Source: DAOUBF01 sp034432795 (GTDB lineage: Bacteria > Chloroflexota > Anaerolineae > DSLN01). Taken from it: 64,000 nt of DNA. Under the pieces are notes generated by a model that ran no database searches, was not told the origin of the DNA, and saw only the letters and a program-made list of their open reading frames with translations. The position numbers and the translations under genes are program-made. Numbering within the stretch: position 1 is the first letter of the stretch; the number at the start of each line of letters is the position of its first letter. Positions 46,371 to 55,512 of this stretch are shown piece after piece. Location: positions 30,219 to 94,218 of the forward strand of contig DAOUBF010000040.1 of NCBI GenBank assembly GCA_034432795.1, in the 5' to 3' direction.

Positions 46371-49301
46371 TCAACTCTCCATGTCCGGTTTGAGGTCCAC
46401 CGGGAAGGCGCGGCCACGATACTTCAGGGTGAACTGCAGCCGCCGCCATCCCTTGGGCAGCCTGGGCGTGAACGTCGGCCCTTCCGGTGTGAGCCTCATG
46501 CCGGCGAAGCCCATCACAATCGCCTGCCAGACGCCTCCCGCCGAGGCTGCGTGGATGCCATCCCTTGTGTTCTTGCGCAGGTCCTCCAGGTCTACCAGCG
46601 CAGCCCGCAGGAAATGCTCGTAAGCCGCATCCCGGTCGCCCAGCGTACAGGCCAGGATGGCGTGGATCGCCGGGCCAAGCGATGAGCCATAGGTGTGATC
46701 GGTGCGTGACGCGTAATAGTCCCAATTGACGCGCAAGGTCTTTTCGTCGTATTCATCCCGCAGCAGGTACAGCAGCATGAGCACGTCGGGCTGCTTGATC
46801 GCCTGGACATGCTGAATGCGCTCCATTCCCAATAGCTCCTGAACGGAGCGGGTGCGCGGCTCCAAGGCCCCCCAATCCAACTCCTCCAGCGCAAAGAAGC
46901 CCTCAAACTGCTCCATCAACCCGGAAGCGGGATCATGAGGGATGGCGATATGGCGGCGGATGTCCTCCCAGCGGGCCAGCCGCGCCTGGCTCAGGTCCAG
47001 GCGTTCCTCCAGTTCACGCGCCTTATCCGGGTGGCGTTGGCGCAGCCAGGCGAGCGTGTCCAGCGCCCGCTCCAGATGCCATTGCACCATGCGGTTGGTG
47101 AAGGCGTTGTTGTTGACGTGCTCGTGGTATTCATCCGGGCCGATCACGTCGTTGATCTCATAGCGCTCTCGCTCTGGGTTGTATTCGGCGCGGCTGCCCC
47201 AGAAGACTGCCGTGTCCAGGATAATCTCGGCGCCGTAGTCACGCATGAAGTCGTCGTCGCCTGTGGCCCGCCAGTAATGCCACACGGCATAGGCCACATC
47301 TGCGGAGATGTGGTGCTCAATATCGCCGCACCAGATGCGGATAAGTTCCCCATTGGGCAGGGGCACCCACCGGGGCGTGGTCTCGCGGCCATCCCCGGCG
47401 CTCTCCCAGGCGAACATGGCGCCCGCATACCCGGCCTGACGAGCCTTCTGGCGTGCGCCGGGCAGGGTATGGTAGCGGTACATGAGCAGGTTGCGGGCCA
47501 GTTCGGGCCGGGTGAAGGTGAAGAAGGGGACGATAAAGATGTCGGTGTCCCAGAAGACGTGGCCGCGATAGCCGAAGCCGGAGAGCGTCTTGGCCGGGAT
47601 GCTGGCCCGGTCGGTATGGTGCGGCGCAGCGATAAGCAGTTGGAACAGGTTGTAGCGCACCGCCCGCTGGGCGACCTCGTCCCCCTCAATCACCACATCG
47701 CAGTCGCGCCACAGCTCCGCCCAGCGCTGTCTATGGCGTGCGAGCAGCCTGGAATAGCCGGTAGCAACGGCGTCGGCCAGCAGGGAACCTAACCCCTCAC
47801 CTTCTGCGCCCTCCCCCCTGAACCGGGCTGAAGCCCGGTACTGGGGGGAGAGGGGGTTGGGGGTGAGGGTCATCAACGCGACCAGCTTCGTGGCCGCGGC
47901 AGTCTGCCCCGGCTCTAAATGGAAGCGGGCGAGGACGCCGGGGCGCTGCGGGCAGTCGCGCGGCAGATAGTCCACCGAGGGTACGCCGTCCACCGCCAGG
48001 TGCATGGCCGCGCCCAACTCCATCTGGCTGGCGCGCGTGCGCAGGTGGAGGAAGGCCGATTGGGCGGTGGGATGGCCCTGATCCAGCCATTGCCAATGGG
48101 TCAGGCCGAGCGGGAAGGGGGGCAGGGGGTTCTCCACAGCGCCGTTCAATTCCGCCACCAGTTCCACCTCCCCGGCGAAATCCAGCGCGGTGACGTTGTA
48201 GTGCAGGGCACAGATGGCCGGGTGGGCCATGGAGGCCCAGCGCTGAATGCGCAATTCCAGGGTATGCCCCTTGGGGCTGCGCCAGCGCACGAAGCGCGTC
48301 AGAATGCCGTCGCGCAGGTCCAGCCTGCGCTCATAGGCCAGCACCTCGCCCTGGTCCATGCGGAAGGGCTGGCCCTCAACGATCAATTGGCAGGCCAGCC
48401 AGTTGGGGGCATTCACCAGTTCGGTATAGACCACAGGCGCGTCGTCAAACAGGCCGTGGATGAGCGTCGCCGGTAAGTCGCCTGGGAGGCCCTCCTCAAA
48501 TGAGCCGCGCGTCCCCAAATAACCGTTGCCAATGGTAAAGATGGTCTCCTGGCGCTGGATGCGATGGGGGTCGTCGGGGGTGTTCCGGGTAGGCGGCTCT
48601 GTCTCGCGCACGGTCCACGTTTCGGCGGCGGCCTGACCTGCCTGTAAAGCCGCCAGAATCTTCTCCCAGGTGACGCCCTCCAACGAGGGCAGGAGCGCAT
48701 CGGGGCGCACATCGCTGAAGCGTTCCGCCGGGCCGAGGGCCAATGTCCACATGCCCGCCGCCTCAGCCGCTTCAATCCCCGCCGCTGCATCCTCCACTGC
48801 CAGGCACGCCGAAGGGGGACAGCCCACCTGCGCGGCGGCGTGGAGGAACAGGTCGGGGGCGGGCTTGGTGCGGGCGACGCTATAGCCATCGGCGAGGGCG
48901 TCCACGCTGTCCCAAATACGCAGGCCATCCAGGACCGCCCGTGCGTTCTTGCTGGCCGAGGCCACGGCGATCTTCAGCCCGGCCTGGCGCAATTCGGCCA
49001 GCAACTCACGCACACCGGGGAGGAGATCGGTGGGGGAGATCTGCCTGATCAGTTCGTTATAATAGGCGTTCTTGCGCTCCATCAGCGCCTGGGCCTGTGC
49101 CTCGCTCACCGGGCGGCCCTTGAGCAGAAGCTCCAGCGATTGGCGGCGCGAGACACCGCGCAGGGCCTCGTTGTCGGCGCGAGTAAAGGGGATACCTTCC
49201 TCGTCGGCCAGGCGCTTCCAGGCCTGGAAATGATATTCTGCGGTATCGGTCAAGACCCCATCCAGGTCAAAGATCACAGCGCGGATGTCCATTGGGTTCA
49301 A
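46371..49301 (-). CDS. Fusion of beta-phosphoglucomutase and GH65 disaccharide phosphorylase
   Basis: A 976-residue bifunctional protein. Residues 1-215 are a HAD beta-phosphoglucomutase (nucleophile D12 and D14 in VIFDLDGVLTDT, LLPGVRELLAELR, KPAPDLFLHAA, VEDAAAGIEAA). From ~240 it is a GH65 enzyme: NGYLGTRGSFEEGLPG, RFVRWRSPKGHTLELRIQRWASMAHPA, GYRGHVFWDTDIFIVPFFTFTRPE, the catalytic acid in INDVIGPDEYHEHVNNNAFTNRM. GH65 phosphorylases cut maltose, trehalose, kojibiose or nigerose with phosphate into beta-glucose-1-phosphate and glucose; the fused mutase turns the former into glucose-6-phosphate. Start TTG 49301 overlaps the TreS stop (TTGA) with GGGAGA well spaced; ATG 49292 is an alternative. 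Residues ~476-502 are coded by an inserted repeat. Confidence 0.9.
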   Translation of the reverse strand: MNPMDIRAVIFDLDGVLTDTAEYHFQAWKRLADEEGIPFTRADNEALRGVSRRQSLELLLKGRPVSEAQAQALMERKNAYYNELIRQISPTDLLPGVRELLAELRQAGLKIAVASASKNARAVLDGLRIWDSVDALADGYSVARTKPAPDLFLHAAAQVGCPPSACLAVEDAAAGIEAAEAAGMWTLALGPAERFSDVRPDALLPSLEGVTWEKILAALQAGQAAAETWTVRETEPPTRNTPDDPHRIQRQETIFTIGNGYLGTRGSFEEGLPGDLPATLIHGLFDDAPVVYTELVNAPNWLACQLIVEGQPFRMDQGEVLAYERRLDLRDGILTRFVRWRSPKGHTLELRIQRWASMAHPAICALHYNVTALDFAGEVELVAELNGAVENPLPPFPLGLTHWQWLDQGHPTAQSAFLHLRTRASQMELGAAMHLAVDGVPSVDYLPRDCPQRPGVLARFHLEPGQTAAATKLVALMTLTPNPLSPQYRASARFRGEGAEGEGLGSLLADAVATGYSRLLARHRQRWAELWRDCDVVIEGDEVAQRAVRYNLFQLLIAAPHHTDRASIPAKTLSGFGYRGHVFWDTDIFIVPFFTFTRPELARNLLMYRYHTLPGARQKARQAGYAGAMFAWESAGDGRETTPRWVPLPNGELIRIWCGDIEHHISADVAYAVWHYWRATGDDDFMRDYGAEIILDTAVFWGSRAEYNPERERYEINDVIGPDEYHEHVNNNAFTNRMVQWHLERALDTLAWLRQRHPDKARELEERLDLSQARLARWEDIRRHIAIPHDPASGLMEQFEGFFALEELDWGALEPRTRSVQELLGMERIQHVQAIKQPDVLMLLYLLRDEYDEKTLRVNWDYYASRTDHTYGSSLGPAIHAILACTLGDRDAAYEHFLRAALVDLEDLRKNTRDGIHAASAGGVWQAIVMGFAGMRLTPEGPTFTPRLPKGWRRLQFTLKYRGRAFPVDLKPDMES
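47787..47871. repeat. Dispersed repeats inside the GH65 coding sequence
   Basis: CTAACCCCTCACC... and GGGGGGAGAGGGGGTTGGGGGTGAGGG arms enclose the palindrome ACCGGGCTGAAGCCCGGT (47822-47839). Reading frame stays open and yields the peptide LTPNPLSPQYRASARFRGEG, unlike GH65 sequence. Confidence 0.8.
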
Positions 49302-50944
49302 GCCGATCGGGTCTCCCTTTCTAATTTTAACCAGCGGTATTCATAAGGTTGCAAGGTGATTTCATAACTGTAAGGAGTATATTGCACCGTGAACGGTGCG
49401 GCCTGGCCCGCGAACAGGTCGCGGAGGTGCGCGCCTGGCCAACGGCTCAGGTCCAGCGAGAGGCGCTGTGGCAGTCCGGAAAGGTTATGCAGCGCCAGGA
49501 TGGTCTCGTCACTGTCTGTGCGCCTCACCGCCAGAATCGCCGGATTGTCACTCTCAATGAACTCACAACAGCCCTGACCAAAGACGGGATAAGCTCTGCG
49601 CACGGCGATCAATCGGCGCAGCGCGTGCCAGAGTGAGCCGGGGTCGGCGCGCTGCGCGGCCACGTTTACGCGCCGGTAGCCGAAGCGTTCATCGTCAATC
49701 ACGGGCAGGTAAAGCGCCTCCGCCGGGGCGCTGGAGAAGCCCGCGTTGGGGCCATCGTTCCATTGCATCGGCGTGCGCAGGCCATCGCGGTCATCCAGCC
49801 AGATGTTATCCCCCATGCCGATCTCATCGCCGTAATACAAGATAGGCGACCCTGGAAGGGCGAATAAGATGGCATGGGCCAGTTCAATCTTGCGGCGGTC
49901 GCCATCCAGGAGCGGCGCCAGGCGACGGCGAATGCCCAGGTTCAGGCGCATACGCGGCTCCGGCGCATACTCCCGCCACATCCATTGCCGCTCTTCCTCG
50001 GTGACCATTTCCAGGGTGAGTTCGTCATGGTTGCGCAGGAAGGTGCACCACTGGCAGGCCTCGGGGATGGGCGGCGTGGCCTGCATGATGCGCACAATCG
50101 GCTGGCGGTCCGCCTGGCGCAAGGCCATGAAGATGCGCGGCATGAGCGGGAAATGGAAGGCCATGTGGAATTCGTCGTCCCCGTTGCCGAAGTAAGGGCG
50201 CAGGTCATGTGGCCATTGGTTGGCCTCGGCCAGGAGGATGCGGTCAGGGTAGCGTTCGTTCACCAGGCGGCGGATACGCTTCAAGTAGGCGTGTGTCTCC
50301 GGCAGGTTCTCGCAGTTCGTGCCCTCGCGCTCAAACAGGTAGGGCACGGCATCCACGCGGAAGCCGTCCAGCCCCAGGTCCAGCCAGAAGGCGATCACGT
50401 TGAGCATCTCGGCCTGGACCGCCGGGTTATCAAAGTTCAGGTCGGGCTGGAAGGCGTAGAAGCGGTGCCAATAATACTGGCCAGCGACCGGGTCCCAGGC
50501 CCAGTTGGATGTCTCCGTATCCAGGAAGATGATGCGCGCCTGGCGGTATTTCTGATCGGTATCGCTCCAGACGTAGTAATCGCGGAAGGGCGATTGGCGG
50601 TCGGCGCGGGCTGCCTGGAACCAGGGGTGCTGGTCGGAGGTGTGGTTGAGCACCAGGTCGGCGATAACGCGCAGGCCGCGCGCATGGGCCGCCGCCAGGA
50701 AGGCCTTGAAGTCCTCCAGCGTGCCGTAATCCGGGTGGATGCCGTAAAAGTCGGAGACGTCATAGCCATCGTCGCGGAGCGGCGACGGATACATGGGCAA
50801 GAGCCAGAGGCAATCCACGCCTAACTCCTGGAAGTAGTCCAGCTTCTCCGTCAGGCCACGAAAGTCGCCATGCCCATCGCCGTTCCCATCGGCGAAGGCG
50901 CGGATATACACTTCGTAAAAGACCGCGTTTTTATACCAGCCCAT
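49298..50944 (-). CDS. treS: Trehalose synthase / maltose glucosyltransferase (GH13_16)
   Basis: A 548-residue GH13 enzyme that interconverts maltose and trehalose. It begins WYKNAVFYEVYIRAFADGNGDGHGDFRGL, has DYGTLEDFKAFLAAAH, VIADLVLNHTSDQHPWF, the TreS-specific RIIFLDTETSNWAWDPVAGQYYWHRFYAFQPDLNFDNPAVQ, the nucleophile GFRVDAVPYLFEREGTNCENLPETH, acid/base ILLAEANQWPHD and third acid FLRNHDELTLEMV. Length is typical of TreS without the fused maltokinase. The C-terminal beta domain contains a CACCGT/ACGGTG palindrome (49384-49399). It follows the MalG-like gene of set 2 by 3 bp and its stop overlaps the start of the GH65 fusion, so it lies inside one operon. Confidence 0.9.
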   Translation of the reverse strand: MGWYKNAVFYEVYIRAFADGNGDGHGDFRGLTEKLDYFQELGVDCLWLLPMYPSPLRDDGYDVSDFYGIHPDYGTLEDFKAFLAAAHARGLRVIADLVLNHTSDQHPWFQAARADRQSPFRDYYVWSDTDQKYRQARIIFLDTETSNWAWDPVAGQYYWHRFYAFQPDLNFDNPAVQAEMLNVIAFWLDLGLDGFRVDAVPYLFEREGTNCENLPETHAYLKRIRRLVNERYPDRILLAEANQWPHDLRPYFGNGDDEFHMAFHFPLMPRIFMALRQADRQPIVRIMQATPPIPEACQWCTFLRNHDELTLEMVTEEERQWMWREYAPEPRMRLNLGIRRRLAPLLDGDRRKIELAHAILFALPGSPILYYGDEIGMGDNIWLDDRDGLRTPMQWNDGPNAGFSSAPAEALYLPVIDDERFGYRRVNVAAQRADPGSLWHALRRLIAVRRAYPVFGQGCCEFIESDNPAILAVRRTDSDETILALHNLSGLPQRLSLDLSRWPGAHLRDLFAGQAAPFTVQYTPYSYEITLQPYEYRWLKLERETRSA

Positions 50945-50947
50945 CCG

Positions 50948-51844
50948 TCATCCCTTCACCGACCCTGCCAGGATGCCGCGCACGAAGTAGCGCTGCAGGC
51001 CAAAGAAAACGGCCAGCGGCAGGAGCATAGAAATGAAAGCGGCCGCGGTGAGCACCTGCCAGTTGCCCCCCAGCGAGTTCACCAGGTTGGCGATCCGCAC
51101 GGTCATGGGCGCGACGCTGGGCAGAGCGCCCAGGTAGATCAGGGCCACCAGCAGGTCATTCCACACCCACAGGAACTGGAAGATGGCCAGGGAGGCCAGC
51201 GCGGGCACGGACAGGGGCAGCACCAGCCGGAAGAAGGCGGTCATCATGGACGCGCCATCCAGGTAGGCCGACTCAAACAGATCGCGGGGCAGGGCGCCGA
51301 AGAAGTTGCGCAACAGGTAGATGGCGAAGGGCAGGCCGTAGCCTGTGTGGGCCAGCCACAGGCCCACGAAGGTCCCGCTTAGCCCCAGCGTATTGAACAG
51401 GCGCAGCACCGGGATGAAGGTCATCTGCAGTGGGATCACCAGCAGGCCCACGACGGCCACGAACAGGAAATCGCGGCCAGGGAAACGCATCCAGGAGAAG
51501 GCGTAGGCCGCGAACGCCGCGATCATGATGGGGATCACCGTGGAGGGAATGGTGATCGTCAGGCTATTGAGGAAGCTCTGGGCCATGTTGCTGGCGCTCA
51601 GCGCCTCGCGGTACAGGTCCAGAGTAAATTGCGAGGGGTTGCTGAAGGCCGTCCACCAGCCGCTTGTAGCGATGGCGCGCGCAGGGCGGAAGGAACTGAC
51701 CAGCAGGCCCAGTGTGGGCACCAGCCAGGCCGCGCAGATCAGAATCACGGCCAGGTGCAACAGCCCGCGCCTGAGCAGGCGGACCAGGCGTCCCCCTAGC
51801 GCTGCTTCTACAGGCCGAACTTGAGTGATCGCTCCGGTCGTCAT
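50948..51844 (-). CDS. Sugar ABC importer permease (MalG-like), set 2
   Basis: A 298-residue permease with six helices: LLHLAVILICAAWLVPTLGLLVSSFRP, FLNSLTITIPSTVIPIMIAAFAAYAFSWMRFPGR, the EAA loop LRNFFGALPRDLFESAYLDGASMMTAFFRLVLPLSVPALASLAIFQFLWVWNDLLVALI, and the end LLPLAVFFGLQRYFVRGILAGSVKG. The ATG overlaps the MalF-like stop of set 2 (ATGA). It is distinct in sequence from set 1, so the two importers are not a recent duplication. Confidence 0.92.
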   Translation of the reverse strand: MTTGAITQVRPVEAALGGRLVRLLRRGLLHLAVILICAAWLVPTLGLLVSSFRPARAIATSGWWTAFSNPSQFTLDLYREALSASNMAQSFLNSLTITIPSTVIPIMIAAFAAYAFSWMRFPGRDFLFVAVVGLLVIPLQMTFIPVLRLFNTLGLSGTFVGLWLAHTGYGLPFAIYLLRNFFGALPRDLFESAYLDGASMMTAFFRLVLPLSVPALASLAIFQFLWVWNDLLVALIYLGALPSVAPMTVRIANLVNSLGGNWQVLTAAAFISMLLPLAVFFGLQRYFVRGILAGSVKG

Positions 51845-52815
51845 CGGATAGCCTCCTGGCGGGCGAACTCGCGAATGTTGCGCAGCATGATCGGGATGAT
51901 CGCCAACAACAATATCACAGCGATGGCGCTGGCCCGCCCCGATTGCTGGAACTGGAACAACTCCCGATACATGCGGTTGGCCAGCACCTCTGTATCGTAC
52001 AGGCCGTTGGTGAGCACATAGACGATATCAAACACCTTGATCGCCGCGATGATCTGGGTAGTCAGGACGACGGTGATGGTGGAACTGAGCATAGGAATAG
52101 TGATCCGCCAGAAGATCTGCCACTCGTTGGCGCCATCTATACGGGCCGCCTCCAGGATCTCCACCGGGATGCTCTTCAGCCCGGCGGAGAGGATCACCAT
52201 ATTGAAGCCGGTGGCCGTCCACAGCGCCACGCCGATCAACACAAAGTTGTTGATCGCCTGGTTGGTCAGCCAGGCCTGCGGCTGGAACCCGGGGATCAGC
52301 GCCGTGAGCAGGGCGTTGATCGTGCCGATCTGCGGCAGCCCCGGTGGGCGGTATTCCAGCATGAGCTTCCAGATCACACCGGCCGCCACAGCGGAGATCG
52401 CCATGGGCAGGAACACCACCGCCTTGGCCACCGATTCATAGTGCACGCGGTCAAACAGCACGGCGGTGATCAGGCCCAGGACTAGGCTCAGCAGCGGAAA
52501 CAGGATCAACCAGAGCAGGTTATTCCGCAGCGTGGTCAAAATCTCCGGGTGGGTGAAGGCATAAATGTAGTTGTCCAGGCCGACGAAGCGGGTGGAATTT
52601 TGATCGTACAGGCTGAGGCGGGCGGTCTGGAGCATGGGGTAGATCAGAAAGACGAGCAGAAACGCCAGTGCGGGCGCAAGCCACAGCCAGGGCCGCAGGC
52701 GCGGCTGGAGCGGCTGAGGCAGGAAGCTGAGTAGCCGTTCAATCACCACCACATAGGCCACCGTCACCGCTGGCACGCCCACCACAGCGATCAGGACCAT
52801 GAGCAGGGTATTCAT
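51841..52815 (-). CDS. Sugar ABC importer permease (MalF-like), set 2
   Basis: A 324-residue permease with one extra N-terminal helix (LLMVLIAVVGVPAVTVAYVVVI) before the usual LWLAPALAFLLVFLIYPMLQTARLSLYD start. The EAA loop is LSAGLKSIPVEILEAARIDGANEWQIFWRITIPMLSSTITVVLTTQIIAAIKVFDIVYVLTNG. It starts at ATG 52815, behind two hairpins (52834-52912) after SBP2. Partner of the preceding MalG-like permease. Confidence 0.92.
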   Translation of the reverse strand: MNTLLMVLIAVVGVPAVTVAYVVVIERLLSFLPQPLQPRLRPWLWLAPALAFLLVFLIYPMLQTARLSLYDQNSTRFVGLDNYIYAFTHPEILTTLRNNLLWLILFPLLSLVLGLITAVLFDRVHYESVAKAVVFLPMAISAVAAGVIWKLMLEYRPPGLPQIGTINALLTALIPGFQPQAWLTNQAINNFVLIGVALWTATGFNMVILSAGLKSIPVEILEAARIDGANEWQIFWRITIPMLSSTITVVLTTQIIAAIKVFDIVYVLTNGLYDTEVLANRMYRELFQFQQSGRASAIAVILLLAIIPIMLRNIREFARQEAIR

Positions 52816-52833
52816 GGAAGTTCTCCCTCATCA

Positions 52834-52912
52834 GGGAGGGGTGCGGCGCGGTGCGTATCCAGGGTCCATGCCGCACCCCTCCCGCTTCAGGCGCCGCGCC
52901 ATTTATGGCGCG
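52834..52912. repeat. Two hairpins between SBP2 and its permeases
   Basis: Arms GGGAGGGGTGCGGC (52834-52847) and GCCGCACCCCTCCC (52870-52883) form a 14-bp stem; CGCGCC (52895-52900) and GGCGCG (52907-52912) form a second around ATTTAT, directly after the SBP2 stop (52914). Like the element at 44841-44893, this is between a binding-protein gene and its permeases, suiting differential mRNA decay or partial termination. Confidence 0.75.
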
Positions 52913-52913
52913 A

Positions 52914-54275
52914 CTACTTATAGGCGTCTTTCGCTGCCGCCTCCAGTTTGCTCAGGATATTGTCCAGGTCGGCGGGGTTCTGGACGAACTCCACCATGCT
53001 GCGGTTGAAGGGGCTGGCGACGGCAGCGGGCATCAGGTCGCTGGCGTCAAAGCGCACCGCCGGGGCCTTCACCAGCATGTCGGCGATCTGCTGGGCGATA
53101 GGGTCCGGGTAGACGCTCGCCGGCACCTTCTTGTTGGGCGAGAGGTAGCCGCCGCGCTTGGCCCAGATCTCGTGGGCCTCCGGCGTGGTCAGGTACTTGA
53201 TTAGCGCACGGGACTGCGGCGTATCCCGGAACATGCCGAACAGGTCGCCTGCCGTGAGCACTGGGTTGCCCTTGGCCGGGTCGGCGGGCGGGAAGGGGAA
53301 GAAGAGCAGGTCCACGCCCGGCTTCACCTCCGGATGCGCCTGGACGATGAAATCGGTGATGAAGCTGGCCTGGCGGTGCAGGTAGCAGCCCGGCGGGTCG
53401 CTGAACAGCGCGGCAGGCGAGTCGCCGAAGTTGGTGGAGAGCACGCCCTGCTTGCCGCCCAGGACGTACTTCTCGTTGTTGACGATCTTGCCCCAGGTTT
53501 CAAAGGCGTTCTTGATCGCCGGATCGGTCCAGGGGATCTCGTGCTTCCACCACTTGTCGTACACCTCCGGGCCGGCGGTGCGCAACATAATGTCCTCAAT
53601 CCAGTCCGTGCCCGGCCAGCCGCTGGCGGCGCCGCTCTCCAGCCCGATGCACCAGGGCGTCTTGCCCTCGCTGGCGATCTTCTCGGTCAGCGCCATTAGT
53701 TCGTCCAGGGACTTGGGGATCTGGTACCCGGCCTCCTGGAAGGCCTTGGCATTGTACCAGACCAGGCTCTTGACGGCGGCCTTGGTCCAGATGCCATACA
53801 TCTTCCCGTTATAGGTGGCCAGGTCCAGCCAGCCCTGGTCGTACTGCTCGCGCATGGCGTTCATGTCCAGGATGTCGTCCAGGGCGACCAGCCAGCCCTT
53901 GGCGGCGTACTCCTGCAGCCGGCCGGGGCTGGGCAGGCCGGCGATGTCGGGCGGGTTGCCGCCCTGCGCACGAGTGGCCAGCACCGCGTCCAGGTCACGG
54001 GTGCCCTCGTACTCCACCGTGATGCCGGTTTGCTCCTCAAAGGGCTTGACCATGGCCAGGAAGCTCTCCATCTCGCTCCCGCCCCAGACGGCCATGACGG
54101 TGACCTTGCCGCCGATCTTCTCAGCCGCAGGTGGCTGCGTGGCTGGCGGCGCCGTCTCCATCGGCGCCTGCGTGGCGGGAGGCTGGGTGGGTTGGGCCGC
54201 CGGAGCGCCACAGGCGACCAGCGCCAGGGCCAGAATGACGGCCAGGTTGAATACCAAAGTTTTACGGCGAAGCAT
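52914..54275 (-). CDS. Sugar ABC importer substrate-binding lipoprotein, set 2
   Basis: A 453-residue binding protein. Signal peptide with lipobox LVAC (Cys22), Pro/Thr/Ala spacer (AAQPTQPPATQAPMETAPPATQPPA). Mature part: GGKVTVMAVWGGSEMESFLAMVKPFEEQTGITVEYEGTRDLDAVLATRAQGGNPPDIAGLPSPGRLQEYAAKGWL, later SGAASGWPGTDWIEDIMLR and LTTPEAHEIWAKRGGYLSPNKKVP; this is an alpha-glucoside (AglE/ThuE-like) type of SBP. It starts the set-2 importer, downstream of the LacI gene (178 bp). Confidence 0.9.
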   Translation of the reverse strand: MLRRKTLVFNLAVILALALVACGAPAAQPTQPPATQAPMETAPPATQPPAAEKIGGKVTVMAVWGGSEMESFLAMVKPFEEQTGITVEYEGTRDLDAVLATRAQGGNPPDIAGLPSPGRLQEYAAKGWLVALDDILDMNAMREQYDQGWLDLATYNGKMYGIWTKAAVKSLVWYNAKAFQEAGYQIPKSLDELMALTEKIASEGKTPWCIGLESGAASGWPGTDWIEDIMLRTAGPEVYDKWWKHEIPWTDPAIKNAFETWGKIVNNEKYVLGGKQGVLSTNFGDSPAALFSDPPGCYLHRQASFITDFIVQAHPEVKPGVDLLFFPFPPADPAKGNPVLTAGDLFGMFRDTPQSRALIKYLTTPEAHEIWAKRGGYLSPNKKVPASVYPDPIAQQIADMLVKAPAVRFDASDLMPAAVASPFNRSMVEFVQNPADLDNILSKLEAAAKDAYK

Positions 54276-54453
54276 CTTTTTCCTCCTTGAGTTTTTCTTC
54301 GTTCTCCCCTTGGCTCTCCATGTGAGCCTCCGGGGGAAAATCCGGCTATGCGTTGCTGAGAACCCGGTTAAGAGGTGTCTTTCTTAGGGCAGGGTCTCAG
54401 CGGAACGCTCGCATCTATGGCCTCTCCTGTCCTCCTTCCTGGAGTCGGTGTGC

Positions 54454-55485
54454 TCAATCTGCGGCGCCACAGGAGCGGCGCACGACCAGTTCCGTCTCCA
54501 GCAGCACGTGCGGCGAGCGGATTTCCTCGCCGTTGAGCAGGCGGATAAGCAGGTCGCCTGCAGCAAAACCAAGCGCAAACGCGGGCAGCCGGATCGTCGT
54601 GAGCGGTGGTTCCATGTAGCGGGCGAGGGGGATGTCATCAAAGCCCACGACAGCCAGATCGCGGGGGATGTTCAGGCCCAGGCTGCGCGCCCCGGCCATC
54701 GCCCCCAGGGCGACCAGGTCGCTGGCGACGAAGACCGCCGTCGGGCGCTCGCGGATGCTGAGTAGATGGACCATCGCCGTATAGCCGCTGTCGGCGGTGA
54801 AGTTGCCGCAACGCACCAGGGCTTCGTCGTAGGGCAGGCCGGCCGCTTCCAGCGCGGCGCGATAGCCCGCCAGGCGTGCCGCCGCCGCCGTGTACACCAG
54901 GGGCGCGTTGGTGATCAAGCCAATACGCCGGTGTCCCAACCCGATCAGGTATTCCACAGCGGCGCGGGCAGCGGCGGTGTTGTCCACATCCACCCAGGGC
55001 ACATTGGAGCCGGGGAGCTGGCCCTGGAGGACAATGGGAAATCCCTCACGATAAAGCTGGATCAGCTCCGCATCATCGGAACGCGGCCCGGAGAGGACCA
55101 GCCCATCGGCATGGTTTTCGCGGACGAGGGTGCTGTAGTGGCGGGTGGTGTCGTTGGGGTCCAGGGCCTCCAGCATGACATGGAAGCCATGGCGGCGGGC
55201 GGCCTGGCTCAGCCCATGCAGGGCCTCCGGCAGGAAGGCGTCGGCAGCCATCTGTTGAGGGGTCTGGCGCAGCACCAGGCCAATAATGCGGGTGCGCCCG
55301 CTGACCAGGCGGCGGGCAGCGGCATCGGGGTGGTAATTCAGGCGGCGGGCAGCCTCCAGGACACGCTGGCGGGTCTCCTCCGAGATACGCACCCCCGGCA
55401 CATTGTTCAGGACGAAAGACACCGTGGTGCGCGAGACCCCAGCGGCTTCGGCGACTTCGCGGCTGGTGGCACGGCGCCGGGCCAT
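54454..55485 (-). CDS. LacI family transcription regulator
   Basis: A 343-residue regulator. Its helix-turn-helix is SREVAEAAGVSRTTVSFVLNNVPGVRISEETRQRVLEAARRLNYHPDAAARRLVSGRTRIIGLV (about 8-70), followed by a periplasmic-binding-like sensor with VLSGPRSDDAEL, IVLQGQLPGSNVPWVDVDNTAAARAAVEYLIGLGHRRIGLI, and DLAVVGFDDIPLARYMEPPLTTIRLP. It should sense a sugar and repress the importer operon; an operator-like inverted/direct repeat lies at its own promoter, so it would also repress itself. Ribosome-binding site is weak (CTGAG). Confidence 0.9.
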   Translation of the reverse strand: MARRRATSREVAEAAGVSRTTVSFVLNNVPGVRISEETRQRVLEAARRLNYHPDAAARRLVSGRTRIIGLVLRQTPQQMAADAFLPEALHGLSQAARRHGFHVMLEALDPNDTTRHYSTLVRENHADGLVLSGPRSDDAELIQLYREGFPIVLQGQLPGSNVPWVDVDNTAAARAAVEYLIGLGHRRIGLITNAPLVYTAAAARLAGYRAALEAAGLPYDEALVRCGNFTADSGYTAMVHLLSIRERPTAVFVASDLVALGAMAGARSLGLNIPRDLAVVGFDDIPLARYMEPPLTTIRLPAFALGFAAGDLLIRLLNGEEIRSPHVLLETELVVRRSCGAAD

Positions 55486-55512
55486 CTCAGGGCTTCTTAT
55501 CCTCGCTCCAAT

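Noticed and set aside
49384..49399. A regulatory operator inside treS
   Set aside because: The palindrome is better explained as a member of the dispersed CACCGT/ACGGTG family; it lies within coding sequence near the 3' end.
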